64,000 nt of DNA. It comes from Brachypodius melanocephalos (taxonomy: Eukaryota; Chordata; Aves; Passeriformes; Pycnonotidae). Positions 1 through 11,849 of the stretch are shown here, in pieces. Location of the stretch: contig VZSR01003807.1 in the NCBI GenBank assembly GCA_013398615.1, forward strand, positions 36,148,295 to 36,212,294, read 5' to 3'. Below the pieces are notes generated by a model. The model worked only from the letters and a program-made list of their open reading frames with translations, ran no database searches and had not been told where the DNA came from. The translations under genes and the position numbers were made by a program. How positions within the stretch are numbered: the first letter of the stretch is position 1; each line of letters starts with the position of its first letter.

Positions 1-3000
1 GTCTTACAAATGAGGTATAACACTTAATGTACTCTTAGTGGTAAAATCATCACAAGTGCTAACTGGTGTAATTTTGATAGTTACTGTTGAATCTTGTTTA
101 TTAGACTATGTGTGTGTTCCTTTTATTTACCACTTATCCACAACATTGAGGAAAAACACGTCTTCATTTCCTGTATATTATTTTGTCAGCCAGAAGTGTT
201 TCCTATTGGAAGATGTTAAAATAAGGAAAAAATAAATAAAAAGATAACTTTGTTAAGAAAAAGGGGGGGAAAAAAGCTAAAATCCTGTTTAAATAATTAA
301 GATGCTTTGGGCTCTGTCAGGATTGACAGCTTCTTGCCATAATATACATATGCAAAAACTGTAAGAAGTTTAATATTTTATAGCAAGGATAACTCCAAAC
401 TCTAAATCTACTGGCTTGTTTCTATGGTAACAAATATTGAAATATGTCTAGCCAACACTGTAGGTTCCCCCTATTTAATTTTCTGTCTATGGGTTCTAGG
501 AATTCATTAAGGCTGTAGAATCCTTTTAAAATTGGTACATTCTGTTGTAAAATTCCCTAAGATTAATGTTGAACACAACTCTAAATTTTAACATAAACAT
601 TTCTTTGAAAGAGATTTCTTAGCAAGTGAGGGATTAGAGTTTTATTCTAAGACTCTATGCACATTGATCTGGTATTTTTGTTCTTCATTGGCAAGTTGAA
701 TTTTTTTTTTTCCTGTGCATGACTACTGAAAAAAAAAAAAAAGGAGTTTCAGTCTGTAGATTGATGAAAATATTGAAGGCTGCTTAACTGGAACAATCTG
801 GCTGGAAAACAACAATTGTATGAAGTCAGCACCTGCACGCTTTAGTTAAGTGGTCAGAACTTTGTGGCCAGAGCTCCTTTTAAGGGATCCTATCCTACTC
901 TTTTTATTAAAATGATGATTTACAGGGAGCTCCAATGTTTATTTCAATTAGTTGCACTTAACTTTTTGTATATTACAGAGCATTTTCTAACTGTCGGATT
1001 TAAGCCATTTTGCGTTTGACGACTTCTGGTTGTTTTTCTTTTGAGGGCAGCCTGGCATTGTTGGGAAGTAATCTGAAGTGTTGGCTGTGAGATTCCATTT
1101 CCCCAGTGGTTACTGAAACCACAAGCACCTAGTCCCAGCTGTAAGAGGAAAATTTCGAAACTTTGAAGTGAACATCAGGTTGATGCAATATTTTGCATCT
1201 GGTTGACTAGCCAAAGTTAGATGCAGCTGAAAGCATAAAGGCTTCCTCCCTCAGCCTGCGGGGACTCTGGTTTCTGCTGGCATGTAGTAAAGATAATGAG
1301 GCAGCAGAAAGAAAATTTCAGAAACTGGGATTTGTACTTAACAGCTGTGTTTCAGGAGCCCGTGGTTATGGATTAAATGCATGTTTTCTCATAGGGCTAA
1401 TAGCATCCAACCTTTTTTCCCCTCAAAGAGGCTTATAGCAGGGGACTTGGAAATCAGACCCAGCAAACTTAACTGATGCCTCGTGGGGCTAGGAGGTGCA
1501 GCTGGCAGTGACTGAAGTACTCAATAAAAGCAGAAGATGGTGTTGAGAAAAAGTGCAATTCATATCCATCTGGAGCAATAAGCAAGAAGGTGGGCTATTT
1601 ACTGGGCAAAGGATTATCTCCATAGTCCTGTGTGAAAAAGAGTGATTTCAGTGTGAGCCTGAGGCAGTGATTTTCTCCTAGTGCTGGAGGAGCTGACAAT
1701 TCTACTTACACCTCAGGCAGAGCCAGGCTGAAAGAAGGAGCCAGTGTATGTGCACAAGGGAACATGAAAAGAAAACAACAGGTATTGATGCTATTCAGCT
1801 GTGTTGTGAGAAAAATATCCTGTCACCTCACAAGCCCTAGGTAAATCTCCAAAACCTTTTTTTATTGCGATAAACAATATGCAGAAAAAGAATTTGGGTA
1901 ACGTTCAGTGAAGAAGTTGCTTTGGGTTGGATATGAGAGACATTCCTGTAGGATCGTTCAGGGTGCCCTGTTGGCAGGCACAGTCCCACCAGCAGAGACT
2001 TCCACTGCTGGGACCAAAGCACCTTTGCAGTGGGCAGCTCCAGTGACCTGACCAGTTTCCTGCATGCCTCCCTACACACACCATGCTCACACAGTCCAAT
2101 AAGGTTTCCTTACCAGCTCAGCACCAGCTTTCCCCAGACATCTTGATCTTTAAAGCAGTTTAATCACGGTGCAGTAACACAGCAATGGGAGCCACACAGA
2201 AACGAAGGAAACCCAGGGTTTTCCTACACTTCCAGTCTGTGTGTGAGATAGTCTAGGGTCTTCCTGCAGATTCACTGGCTCCTGCTGTGTCTCCAAGTGT
2301 ACGATCACCTGGCTGGTCCCTGTGCTTTGTGTTGTGCAAGGGGTCCACAGCAGCAGTTTGTGGCCTCTTGTCTGGCACTCCTGCTACCACAACCTGCAGC
2401 TTTCAGACTGAGCTACCCGCACTGAATATATTCCTTAACAATCCTGGCTGTCATCTTGCTTCATCTTGGTGTGTATTTATCTGTCCATGGCCTGAGATAC
2501 TCCTTTTCTCATTGCACACATCCCGTGGTGTTTTTTTGAACTAGCATGGGCTGTGGAAATAGGAGCTGCAGAGTCGCCAAGAAAAAATGTTATCAGTCTC
2601 CCTGTGTCATCAGTGAGTTGTATCACTGTCTGAAATGCTCTTGAGAGCGTGTGCTTTTGTGGTACCCAAAGTCCCTGGGGTTTCTCATACTGGGAAAGCA
2701 TTGTGGCTGTTGTGGGTGTTTTGCCTTTAGGCACTCCTACACCATGCAGTGAAGAAGAGTGATGTCCACTCTCATCAGCATTTTGAACTCTTCAGGCTTT
2801 ATCCTAAGTCTGTGGAAAGACTTTTGATGTCTGCAATGGGCTTCACCCAGGGGGCCAATTTAAGTGATAGATGCATATTCCTGTTACTCTGAAATTATGC
2901 TTTTCTGCAGGGCTGATGTTTTTTCTTCTTCCTCTTTTCTTTTTGTTTTAATGATGAAATTTCCCTTTTATTGAAATAGAAAACAACCTCCAATCTTGTA

Positions 3001-4550
3001 ACAACAAGGTGAAACTTGTATTTTCAGGATGTGAAGTCTCCATATGTATTTGTAGAGTACCCATATGTTTTTGTAGTGCAATGAGGGTTGTGGCTGAGGT
3101 GAAAGTCTTTTTTATTTGCCTTTTTTGGTATCCAAACACAAATTCAGAAGAAAAATGAAGGATACCAACGCAAGACTTCCTAGAAACAAATGAAAAAATT
3201 TGCCCATTAATTTCTTGGGTTAAGTGTGGTGCATGGCAAAACCATGGATATGCTCCAGCTTTTTTGTATGTGTAACAAAATGATTCAGTTTTGAGGCTTT
3301 TTCACATCATAGTGATGGACTTGTCAAATTTATATTCAGGGAAAGAGAGTAGGATTATACATGTGCATATGAGGGCTGTGAATACTTCCATTCCATTAGG
3401 CTTGTAATCTTCCACAGGCAGAGCAAGCCAGCTCACTATAGCAAGGCCAGTTGGTAGCTGTCAGGAAGCTTCCATGACACCAGCTCTTCCACCTTACTTT
3501 AAAACATCTGGCATATATCAGGGTTCTACTCACCCTTTCTGACTCTTGGAGCTGCGAAATGAAAAAGCAGCTTGTATTCTTCTGTGATCAACTTTCATGT
3601 TTTTGTATGGTCTCTGTGCAATCGGGCACATCAAAATATGCATTGACTTGCTCCTGCAGTCTGAAAAACACTGTACTGATGAAGTGTGTAGTAAAACCCT
3701 GCAGAAAGTGAGCATGAGTTGAGGGGGGAAGCACACATGTGGTAAAATGCCAGTGGTTGTATGGACTGCTCAGCACAAGGCAGAGTTCAAGCCATGATTT
3801 CTACTATTAACCTTCACGGTGTTCAAGCAGAACAGGTAGTCAGTGTTCTTTTGCAGACCTAATGCTAGTATTTCCTCTAACGTAAGCATGCCTAGGAAGA
3901 CACATACCAGATGATTAAAAAAATAATAGGCAGCATGAGTACATGCACAGAATACCTGCTTTGTTATAGGAACACGTGTTTCCTACAGGAGTTACAGCCC
4001 CTGGTGAGAGGAGAAACAAGGATTTGTAGAACTGCATGCCTTTTAAATGTCTCTCAGTGCTTAGTGCTTTCCTGAAAGTGTGGGTAGTTGGATTTTTTTC
4101 TGATAGGTTATTTGGAGGCCTGCAGTTTGGAACAGAAGGTGGATGGTAAAACTCCATAAGGCCTTTTATGTGATATTCACAACAATAATTTTACCAAGAG
4201 TGTCTCCCTTCCTGTTTCCCAGCTGATTAAAAATTCAGTTTCTTATTTTTGCGTGCTCTGGAGGCGAATTTTTGAGAGGTCAGGGGTGACTCTGTTGCAG
4301 CTTCTTTTCTGTCCTCAATTCCCTAGACTTACAGAGAAGTGTTTTTCACTGTAGTGGGTTCTGCTGTAGTGGTTAAAGACAGAAAATGTTTAGCTTAACC
4401 CCGAGGCAGCTCAGACTTTATGCTGGATTAATTAAAAAATAGTTCTCTGCCTTCTGTAGCAGCAGTGTTTGGGAGGGGAATGGAGGAAGGAGTGCTGTGC
4501 ACTGGGGACAGGAGGGCTCATCATGCCAGCCAGGATCCCTGCTGTCTGCT
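1..4550. other. unique noncoding DNA, no gene seen
   Basis: AT-rich single-copy sequence with short, unrelated open frames on both strands and no family motif. Local structures include an oligo-T run (701-711) facing an oligo-A run (729-742), which could pair as a hairpin, and a perfect inverted repeat at 1182-1199. I recognise no repeat family and no convincing acceptor/donor pair. It could equally be intron or intergenic DNA. Confidence 0.6.
1181..1199. promoter_or_regulatory. palindrome with a C/EBP-ATF-type element
   Basis: The arms GATGCAA and TTGCATC are separated by TATT, a perfect inverted repeat. The first nine bases, TGATGCAAT, match the published C/EBP-ATF response element consensus TGATGNAAN. 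A nine-base motif is expected by chance in a window of this size, so function is not claimed; only the symmetry makes it worth listing. Confidence 0.15.
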
Positions 4551-4653
4551 GTTGTTGTTTTTGGGTTTTTTTTTGTTGTTGTTTTTGTTTTGTTTTGGGG
4601 GGGTTTTTTTGTTTGTTGTTTTTTGGGGGGTTTTTTGTTTTGTTTTGTTTTTT
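4551..4653 (+). repeat. G/T low-complexity tract
   Basis: About 100 bases made almost entirely of T runs and G runs (several GTTTT units, a G7 and a G6 run). Short open frames crossing it are artefacts of low complexity. The G runs could support a quadruplex on the plus strand. Similar tracts occur at 9676-9719 and 21679-21791. Confidence 0.85.
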
Positions 4654-6735
4654 AAGTTGTTTTAACAAATCCCCTTTTCCATCCTGGGGAAAAAAATAGC
4701 CCTTTGGAAGAGGGGCTAGGTAACTAAGTTCTGTGCTTATCCTCCATGTTATGTACTTTGTGCAAGTTAAAAGGCCTGTTCTGCCTTTCATCTTGTGTGC
4801 TGTTTTCTGCAGATATTTCCTAACTTCTCCCATGACGTTTTTGCCTGGTTCTTCAGAAGATTGTATGGACTGAAAGAGACTATTGTTTCTCCAAGAGTGC
4901 AGGCATGTGTACATCGGCTAATCTGGTTGGTACAGGATTTCAGGAGTGGGTGTTGAACTGAGGGACAGGGTTGGGATGTGTCCGCCTACGAAATCTTGTG
5001 AACGGCGTGCTCTCCTATTCTGTAAATAATATCACATTTCACTTTCTAGGTTTACCATTCATGTTTCTCCAAAAGTTGAGCTCCCATACTATGAGATGTA
5101 AACAAGGAAATGGCATACGGGAACGTTGCAAAAGTTTTGGTTAGCAGAGATTGGAAAGCTGATCTGTTTTTCAGTCCTGCGCCTGGATAACTGTCAGCTA
5201 CTTGATTGTGTGGAGACTCAGAACGTTTGTTTTTCACAAACATCATATGTTTTTAAATTGATACTTCAGTTTCGATATTGTCTTGTGTTGTCTTTCTAGT
5301 GTTTTCCTTCCCCAGGTTTGGCTTTTCAGTTTTGAAGTACAAGATATGCAAATGAGTACTTTTTAGCCTGGTGTTTAGGAGGAAGGAGACTTTGGCAGTC
5401 AGGGTGCATTTGCCAGCTCTTGAGAAACTGCAGTCTGAACCTTCATTTGCAGCAAACTCATTCTGCAAAGCACTTTGGATACAAGACATCAGGTGAAATT
5501 CATTGGGGTTTTTTTTTCCATTTGGATGATATCACTAAGGAGCAAGGAAACCCCCAGTTACTGTTTTTTGTTTTGAAACCTTGCCACGTACTTGTTTCCC
5601 GTTTCAGGAACATTACCTAAAAGATGATGGTGCTGGGATAACTCCAGCTTCCTTGTGGTGACCCAGATCTCTGCTGGCGATGAGATCTCTATCTCCGCTG
5701 GGCACAGAGCGAGAGCAGCAGTTGTGTTTTCAACTGCTGATCCGCGGGCATGTTCCCATACAGTGTTTCCAGGCTTGTCAGCAACCTTGCAGCGCCTTGG
5801 CTATTGCTGCTGACGTGCCTTTGTCTGGCAGCAAAAGGCAGGATTTTATTCCACAGTCTGGTTTCATGTAGGTCTTGTAAGAGGGTGTGAGGCAACTTTT
5901 GGGTGGTTTTAAATACTACTTTTAGAGTATGAGACAGCATAAAAATCCTGGTAGGTTTGTTTGGATATTTTGGCAGCAAAAACATTGTATAACTGACAAT
6001 TTGCTGCATCTTGACTTTGGTACAGTTTCTTTGCTTGGTCAGGAATAGTTGCTGCTTGCAAAACTTTGGTCCTTGGTACTAGAGGGTGTTGACTGGGAAG
6101 ACTGACACTTGCTAGTAGTTTAAGAATTTATGAGGATTTATCCTGCGGTTTGTTGATGGGATTTGGTTGGCTGAAATGCTTTTTGATGGATGCACAGGAA
6201 TTCCCGGGTGTCAATAAAAGCACTTGGCGACACTCAAGTCAAAGAGGATAGAGAAGAGAGATTGAGAAGTGAGGAGGACACGGGGGGTTGTCTGGTTTCC
6301 TTTTATCTGCAGGCTGTCATATTTAGCAAAGGGCTTACAGTTTCACCCATAGTCTTGTGTGTTTTTAGCACTGCTAGACCAAACTGCTGTGTTGGCTACC
6401 CTTGAAGGGTTTTCCCAATGCTTTTATTGAATGCAGCATGGGTCAGCTTCTTTGCTTCACAAGCACCACACTGTTTGCCCAAGTGATGTTTCTAAAAGTG
6501 CACATGCTTTTCAGCAGTCCATGGTCACAGTATGGAGCACTGGAACCAGTCTGTGAAACTATCTCTTCCTTTCCAAGATTTCTTTTGTGTTAGTCTTGCT
6601 GCTATAGCCAGGAATGTTTGAGACATGTTTCTGCTGACAGCTTTCTGCTCTGCACTCCCGAGGATTGGATGTAGGGCAGTTTGGAGGGTTCCTCGCAGTG
6701 GAACTCCCGATTTACAGCCAGTGAATTCATTAGAG
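4654..6735. other. unique noncoding DNA, no gene seen
   Basis: Single-copy sequence without recognisable exons or repeats. A mildly CpG-richer patch lies at about 5670-5830 (several CpGs around CCGCTGGG, ATCCGCGGG and CAGCGCC), too small and too weak to call a CpG island. Confidence 0.5.
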
Positions 6736-6736
6736 C

Positions 6737-6787
6737 CCTGAATTATTTACCTTAAAGAATTCAAGTCCTGAATTATTTACCTTTAAG
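6737..6787. repeat. short tandem duplication, period 30
   Basis: The segment CCTGAATTATTTACCTT appears at 6737 and again at 6767, with near-identical following bases (TAAAG versus TTAAG). The period is 30 bases and there are about 1.7 copies, which points to a small replication-slippage duplication. It lies just upstream of the CR1 tail at 6938. Confidence 0.8.
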
Positions 6788-9349
6788 GTCTGTCTTCCTG
6801 TGTTGTGCATTTCGTTGATTGTAGACCTGTGCTCTGTTATAAGCTGTGAATATCTAAGGCAGCATAATATCCAAGGCAGTTTCAGCTATTTACTGTTAAT
6901 TTTTTTTGCATACACAAATGCATTGCAATATTACAGCTGATCTTTAATGTCCCTTCCAACCTAAAGCATTCTATGATTGTGTAAGTTCAGAGAGACACTC
7001 TGATAAAAAATGGAATTGTGCAGATCTTGTAAATGCATGGACGGTTTTTGAGTATGTCATCACACTCTTCTCTTTCTGCAAGTTGCCTGCCTGCTGCCAG
7101 CTGTAGCTGCAAGCCCTGGGCAAACTACCTATTCAGCATGTTGTTTTTTTCCCTGTTGTCCCATATTTGGCCCAAATTTTTATTTATGGCATGGTACTCA
7201 AATGCTACTGAAGAAGTTTGTCGTTTCCTCACGATCTTAGTCTGTTTACCAGTGTCAGGCTTCAGGATTTGACAAATGACTTTGGAAGCCGCACTTCTCT
7301 TTACAGGAAGAGACTTAAAACAAGAGGACAAAGGATCCTGAGGATGTTACAGCCTTGCTGCTGGGATGTCTCCATACTGTTTCACATACTGGAAATACAG
7401 TTCCCTTCTGCTGTGACTGTTCATTACTTTTAGTTGAGAGAATCCAGGTTTTCAGGTTGGTTAGGAATTCACTGTTAATGGCCACTTGAGGGATACTGAG
7501 TTTAAATGACTGGTGTAGTGCTTCATTGGAGCTGCGTGGCAGCTCTCCAAGGCACAGCTCGTCTGCCTGGATGCTGGGAGGGTGGCAGGGAGTGTCAGGG
7601 TGGCTGCCATCCTTGCTGCCAACAGCTGTTAGGGTTGTCATGCACTCTTACCCTGAAGCCCTGATGCACAGCTCAGGTACATCCCATGTGCCAAGAGTGA
7701 AGGCAGCTGCAGCAGGCAGTGCTCACCTGCCACATTTCTCTCACTTTTCAGGGATAAGTGCTTGAACTCATCAGCGTTCTCTCTTCAGCATACCTGGGGT
7801 ACACCAAAGACTTTGCAGGAAGCAAACAAATGGCATTTCCCACTGGCATCATGGAGTCTTGGACGTGATTCTTTGGCAGCAGTGCAGCTGCACAGGCACC
7901 AAGCAGCCCTCCATGCCTAACCCCAATTCTCGCTCTCTCCCCATCCTACCCTCCAATTTTCTGTCTCCATTAAGTGAAATTTCTTGTTTTGACGTGTTTT
8001 TCCCTGCCATCCCCTAGCCCAGATCTTGGCTGCTGTGTTCTGAGCATAGATGACTCCAGGCTGCAGTAGGGAGGTCACCTGGATCAGGAGACACTCTTTG
8101 CTTGGGAGGTGGCCCTATGCTGGTTGGCAGCAGATGCCAGAGGCAAAGGTCACCTCTCTTCTGCTCTGCCCTGGACTACTAGACTGTGTTCATTGCTTCA
8201 TGTGGCATTGGGCTAAACCCAGGTTTAAACTCTGTTCCAGAGATTGCCAGAATTTGGTCTTTCCAGCCACTTTTTTGTGGATGTCTCCATCAGACTGCCC
8301 TATGATCAAAATCTTGAAGCTAAACTATGTCAGTCATCCATGTCAACAATGGACAGAGTATGCCAAGTGCCTGAGCCCTGAAAAGCAGGAAGGGTATTGC
8401 AGCCATATCATCCACCCTGTGCTGTGTGTCTGGGTTTAATTGTGTATGCTCTTGTGAAGGTAGGCAAGGGATCATGTACACATGGTTGAGCTGCATCTCT
8501 TTAAGTGAAGGGGTTTGTTTTGTTTGCTTTCAGAGAAAGCAATGAAATACTGACACTAATGGCATTTCTAGTACTGAAAATCCAGTGTCCTTTACTTATC
8601 ATGTGTCTTCTGGCCATTCAGAGAGGTTGGGGGTGGGGGGTTGAGGTTGTCTTCAGCTGAGTTTCTGCCATACAGGCTTTTTTCTTCCTTATTTAAATGT
8701 AGGAATGTCTTCTATGAAGTGTATTGGCAGGAGAATTTGACACTAAAGCTTAAAGCTACTAATATAGGAAGTGAGGAGTAAACACAGACACTAAAAGATC
8801 CTTCTCAGTATTTTAAGTGGAGTCACTACTTAAATAATGTCTTAGGTACAGAGTATGGGGAAACTTTATGATTAAGTAATCTACTGTTGATGCAATTTTG
8901 CAAGTATTATTTTTACATCACTGGTGGGGTTATTAGTAGCATGTATTTGCTGTTGATACTGGAAGAAATTTAATTAGGTTTCTCTCGCTCTGTATTTCTG
9001 CTTTTGGTGGCATTGACTGCTTGGCTTTTGTCCCAGTGCTGCCAGGCTGGATGGCCGGGGAAGAGGGCAGAGGATCTGGGTATAGAAGAGCTGTGTTCTT
9101 AAGTGTAGCTCTACAAGTAATGGGCTGTGGTATCTCATCTGCCTCTCCAAACTGATATCCATTGCTTTTATTTGATTAATAAAAGCAGTGAGTGATTTGG
9201 GGGAAAAAGACTTTTTCTTGTTTAATGTTTTTATGAGATGAGGCAGAAAACAAAAGACCTCAATATCTACTGCAAAACTGCTGTAATGCAAATAATAGAT
9301 AATTGCTTGCAGTTAATCAATTTTCTCTTTTGTGTTGTTTTTCACACAG
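6788..9349. other. unique noncoding DNA apart from a CR1 tail
   Basis: Apart from the CR1 end at 6938-6981 I see no repeat or gene. A 129-codon plus-strand open frame at 8050-8439 shows no domain, no repeat-family similarity and no splice context that I recognise, and is probably a chance frame. Confidence 0.45.
6938..6981 (+). mobile_element. CR1 retrotransposon 3' end (tail fragment)
   Basis: The sequence reads GATCTTTAATGTCCCTTCC followed by AACCTAAAGCATTCTATGATTGTG. This is the characteristic end of sauropsid CR1 elements, in which a 'GGTCCCTTCCAACC' box is followed by a short ATTCTATG-type tail instead of poly(A). The orientation is plus. Only the last 44 bases or so can be recognised, as expected for heavy 5' truncation. 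Confidence 0.85.
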
Positions 9350-9436
9350 AGCAATGAGGCAAGAGAGAAGTTTTTAAAAACAGAAAAATGTGATTGCATA
9401 AACATCGTTGTTGGCAGGAGGACTCAGTGGATTCAG
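9350..9436 (+). other. exon-like segment (candidate internal exon)
   Basis: A pyrimidine-rich acceptor (TTTGTGTTGTTTTTCACACAG) ends at 9349 and a donor of type CAG|GTAATA starts at 9437. The 87 bases between are open in one frame for exactly 29 codons, starting SNEAREKFLK and ending GRRTQWIQ, with stops in both other frames. The exon would be phase 0 at both ends. I do not recognise the peptide and see no partner exon, so this could be a real coding exon, a noncoding RNA exon or a chance pairing. Cross-species alignment or RNA evidence would decide. Confidence 0.25.
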
Positions 9437-11263
9437 GTAATAATGTGACACTACGTTTTATTATGCTTTAAAAACTGGCTGGGTTTCAGGCTGCCAGTGG
9501 CCCTTTGTCAGGGGCTGAGGAGTAGAGGAAGGTGACAAGGTATGACAAGACCCAGTAGCTGACTGTTAATTCATTCAGACCAGATGAGCGGGTGTGGGTG
9601 TCCCCACAGTGCTGGGGAGTAATGCTGGGGCTGCAGTAGCTTCCTTCTTTGTCAGGCTGTTGTATCTGAGACTGTGGGGTTTTTTTGTTTTGTTGGGGTT
9701 TTTTAGTGGGTTTGTTTTTAACCCTAGGAGATTCTCTCCCTCCACCTCTTACAGCTGCGTTGCTGTAGGCGGGGAAGCTCCATGCCTGTTTCATGGAAGA
9801 AGGTCAAATGATTAGCAGTCCCTACAGATAGCAGAACCCTAAATCTATGAATATTTCCCTTGAATTCCCCCTTTAAAAGGATTTCTGGATCAGAGCAGAT
9901 CATTATCTGCTGAAAAACGCAGACCTAGACCTTTACTGCTTTAGAGAACTACTGCTGGTTGTTTTCTGTATGTGAATGAAGACAATTTCTCATTGCATGG
10001 TTGTAGGAAACATAATGTGTGATGTTTAAGCATACTACTAATGTTTGCAACATATTATCTTAAAGTAATGGACTTGAACATATTTGGATCCTGTTTTGTA
10101 GGAAAAGTAAATTCCTAGCTAAAGTGCATCTCTTATGATTTTAATAATTTTAATTATTTCCCTCACTGAAGGGGAGTGCAGAATTAAGGCAGGGGGAGTT
10201 TACAGTGCTAATTGCACACCACATTTGTAATTGGGAGCAGATCCTATCCTCAATCTTCTTAGGCAATCCTAGTGAAGTCATCAGGCTTTTCACAAGCATA
10301 TGGTTTTCCCCACGCCTGTTTGATTCTGGGATAAGGGCCTACGGTGTGCTTTTTTGTTCACTGATTTCTCATATGGAGGAAGTTTGAAAAATATGCATCA
10401 TCTTTTCCAATGTAGATTCTTGGTTTCTAGCAGCAGCTGAAGAGGTTCTGCAGTATTTTATTGAGATGAGCAAAGCTCATTGCCTTAAATTGAGCTATTT
10501 CTAACTGGCAAGTGCATGTTCTTCGTTAGGTGTAAGGTGAAGAAAAAAACAGTTGTGGCTTTGCATTGCTCAAGCCATGACCAAGAAGGACGCTTAAAAA
10601 GGATATGAATGGGTGTGGATTTGATATTTCCTAAAGCCAGCTTCTTTTTAGTATTAAATTGCATACTCCAGGAAGCTGGTTGCTGTATCAACATTGGTAC
10701 AATGACGTGTTATTAAAAAAATCAATATCCAGTCATAGAAACAAGTCCTGGTTAAGCAGTTGGGTGCTTACAGCTGTGATTTGTAAGTATTTGCAAATGT
10801 AATGGGCTTTTTTTTTTTTTTCCCTCGTAGCACTGGTAACTTGGATAAACACTGTATGTGTGACTCATTGCAGAGTATAAACTTACTTTAAAGGAGCAAG
10901 TGTTGGATTTGCTCAATATCCTATTGCTTGCATCCCTGAATACTTACTTGCAATAGGTCATGATTAATCTTAAATTGGCCAACCTGAGGGGAAAATTACT
11001 GCTGATGTCTCATAGGTACTTCAGAAACAAACAGAATGATGGAAGTGCTTTAAAAACATAAATAGTAGTTAGAATTCATAAAATCATAAAGCAAACATAT
11101 GGTACAAGGCCTTCTGAAATGTAACACTTGAAAGCTTTTTTTATCATTTCAGAAAGAGCTTGTTTAGTTACCACAGGAAAAGTAAATATTTTCGTTCCTT
11201 TCTCTTCAGCATGCTCTCATTCCATTTCTCTTTTTCCTTTTTTGTTTCTTTTTTTCCCCCTAG
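9437..11263. other. unique noncoding DNA, no gene seen
   Basis: AT-rich single-copy sequence with a G/T tract (9676-9719) and an oligo-T run near 10808-10822. Open frames are short and lack motifs. I recognise no repeat family. Confidence 0.5.
9676..9719 (+). repeat. G/T low-complexity tract
   Basis: T runs are interrupted by G3-G4 runs, giving the same composition as the longer tracts at 4551 and 21679. Confidence 0.8.
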
Positions 11264-11365
11264 AGCATTCTTATTTTGGTGGGATGTGGGACCAACACCT
11301 GATGTGCGTAAAAAGCCCTGCTTGAGAGCAGGAGATAAAACTTGTGTTGGTCCTCCTCTTGTCAG
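11264..11365 (+). other. exon-like segment with very strong acceptor
   Basis: An unusually long pyrimidine tract (about 45 bases, ending TTTTTTTCCCCCTAG at 11263) precedes 102 bases that end CTTGTCAG|GTACAT. One frame is open across the whole segment (AFLFWWDVGPTPDV... to ...KTCVGPPLVR). The peptide is not recognised and its composition is not clearly protein-like. The acceptor is far better than the donor, so this may only be a pyrimidine-rich stretch that happens to end in TAG. Confidence 0.12.
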
Positions 11366-11555
11366 GTACATTCTTGAAGCCCGTTTGCAGTGTCGACACA
11401 GAGCTGATGTAATCCAAATTGAACACTCTCTGTGCGCATGTGTGCGTGAGCGAGATGTGGTGGACACTGCAGTGGCTCCTGGACCACTCAAGAACTCGCA
11501 ACACTTATTTTTTAATGCAATATCCCAGACATTGGTGATGAGGGATGCAGTCCCT

Positions 11556-11595
<40 letters not shown>

Positions 11596-11849
11596 ACATG
11601 TGTAGGGGTGTGAGCTCAGTGTCCCCACTCTTCTAGTGCACCTTTCATAGGGTGGTGGTGGTCTCCACTGCTTCGAGCCATTAGTGGGACAGGGAGGTGA
11701 AGTTGCTGCTGGAAAGGGGCAAAGGAGGAAGACGGGGAGCAGAGGAGTGGGGAGCTGGGTGGGGATGAGGGGCCAGGGAGGAAGACACAGCTCCAGAGGG
11801 AAATACTCTGTGCTTTGCAGTTGCTTGTGTGGATAGAAACCAGATGGTG
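11366..11849. other. noncoding stretch with a TG microsatellite
   Basis: The (TG)n repeat is at 11557-11593. From about 11640 to 11800 the plus strand is purine-rich (many GGGAGG and GGAAGA words). No gene is recognised. The long open frames on both strands here come from the repeat and the purine bias. Confidence 0.5.
11557..11593. repeat. (TG)n microsatellite
   Basis: About 18 TG units with one early TGCG interruption, followed by TACACATGTGTAGGGGTG. Confidence 0.95.

Noticed and set aside
4432..4914. 160-codon minus-strand frame
   Set aside because: Its middle third is the complement of the G/T tract (Lys/Gln/Asn runs), and the rest has no motif.
8050..8439. 129-codon plus-strand frame
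   Set aside because: No domain, no upstream promoter signal and no splice site at its edges; its length is within chance expectation for this window size.
11067..11095. ATTCATAAAATCATAAAG as an antisense CR1 tail
   Set aside because: It resembles the repeat tail only loosely and the adjoining conserved 'GGTTGGAAGGGACC' block is absent.
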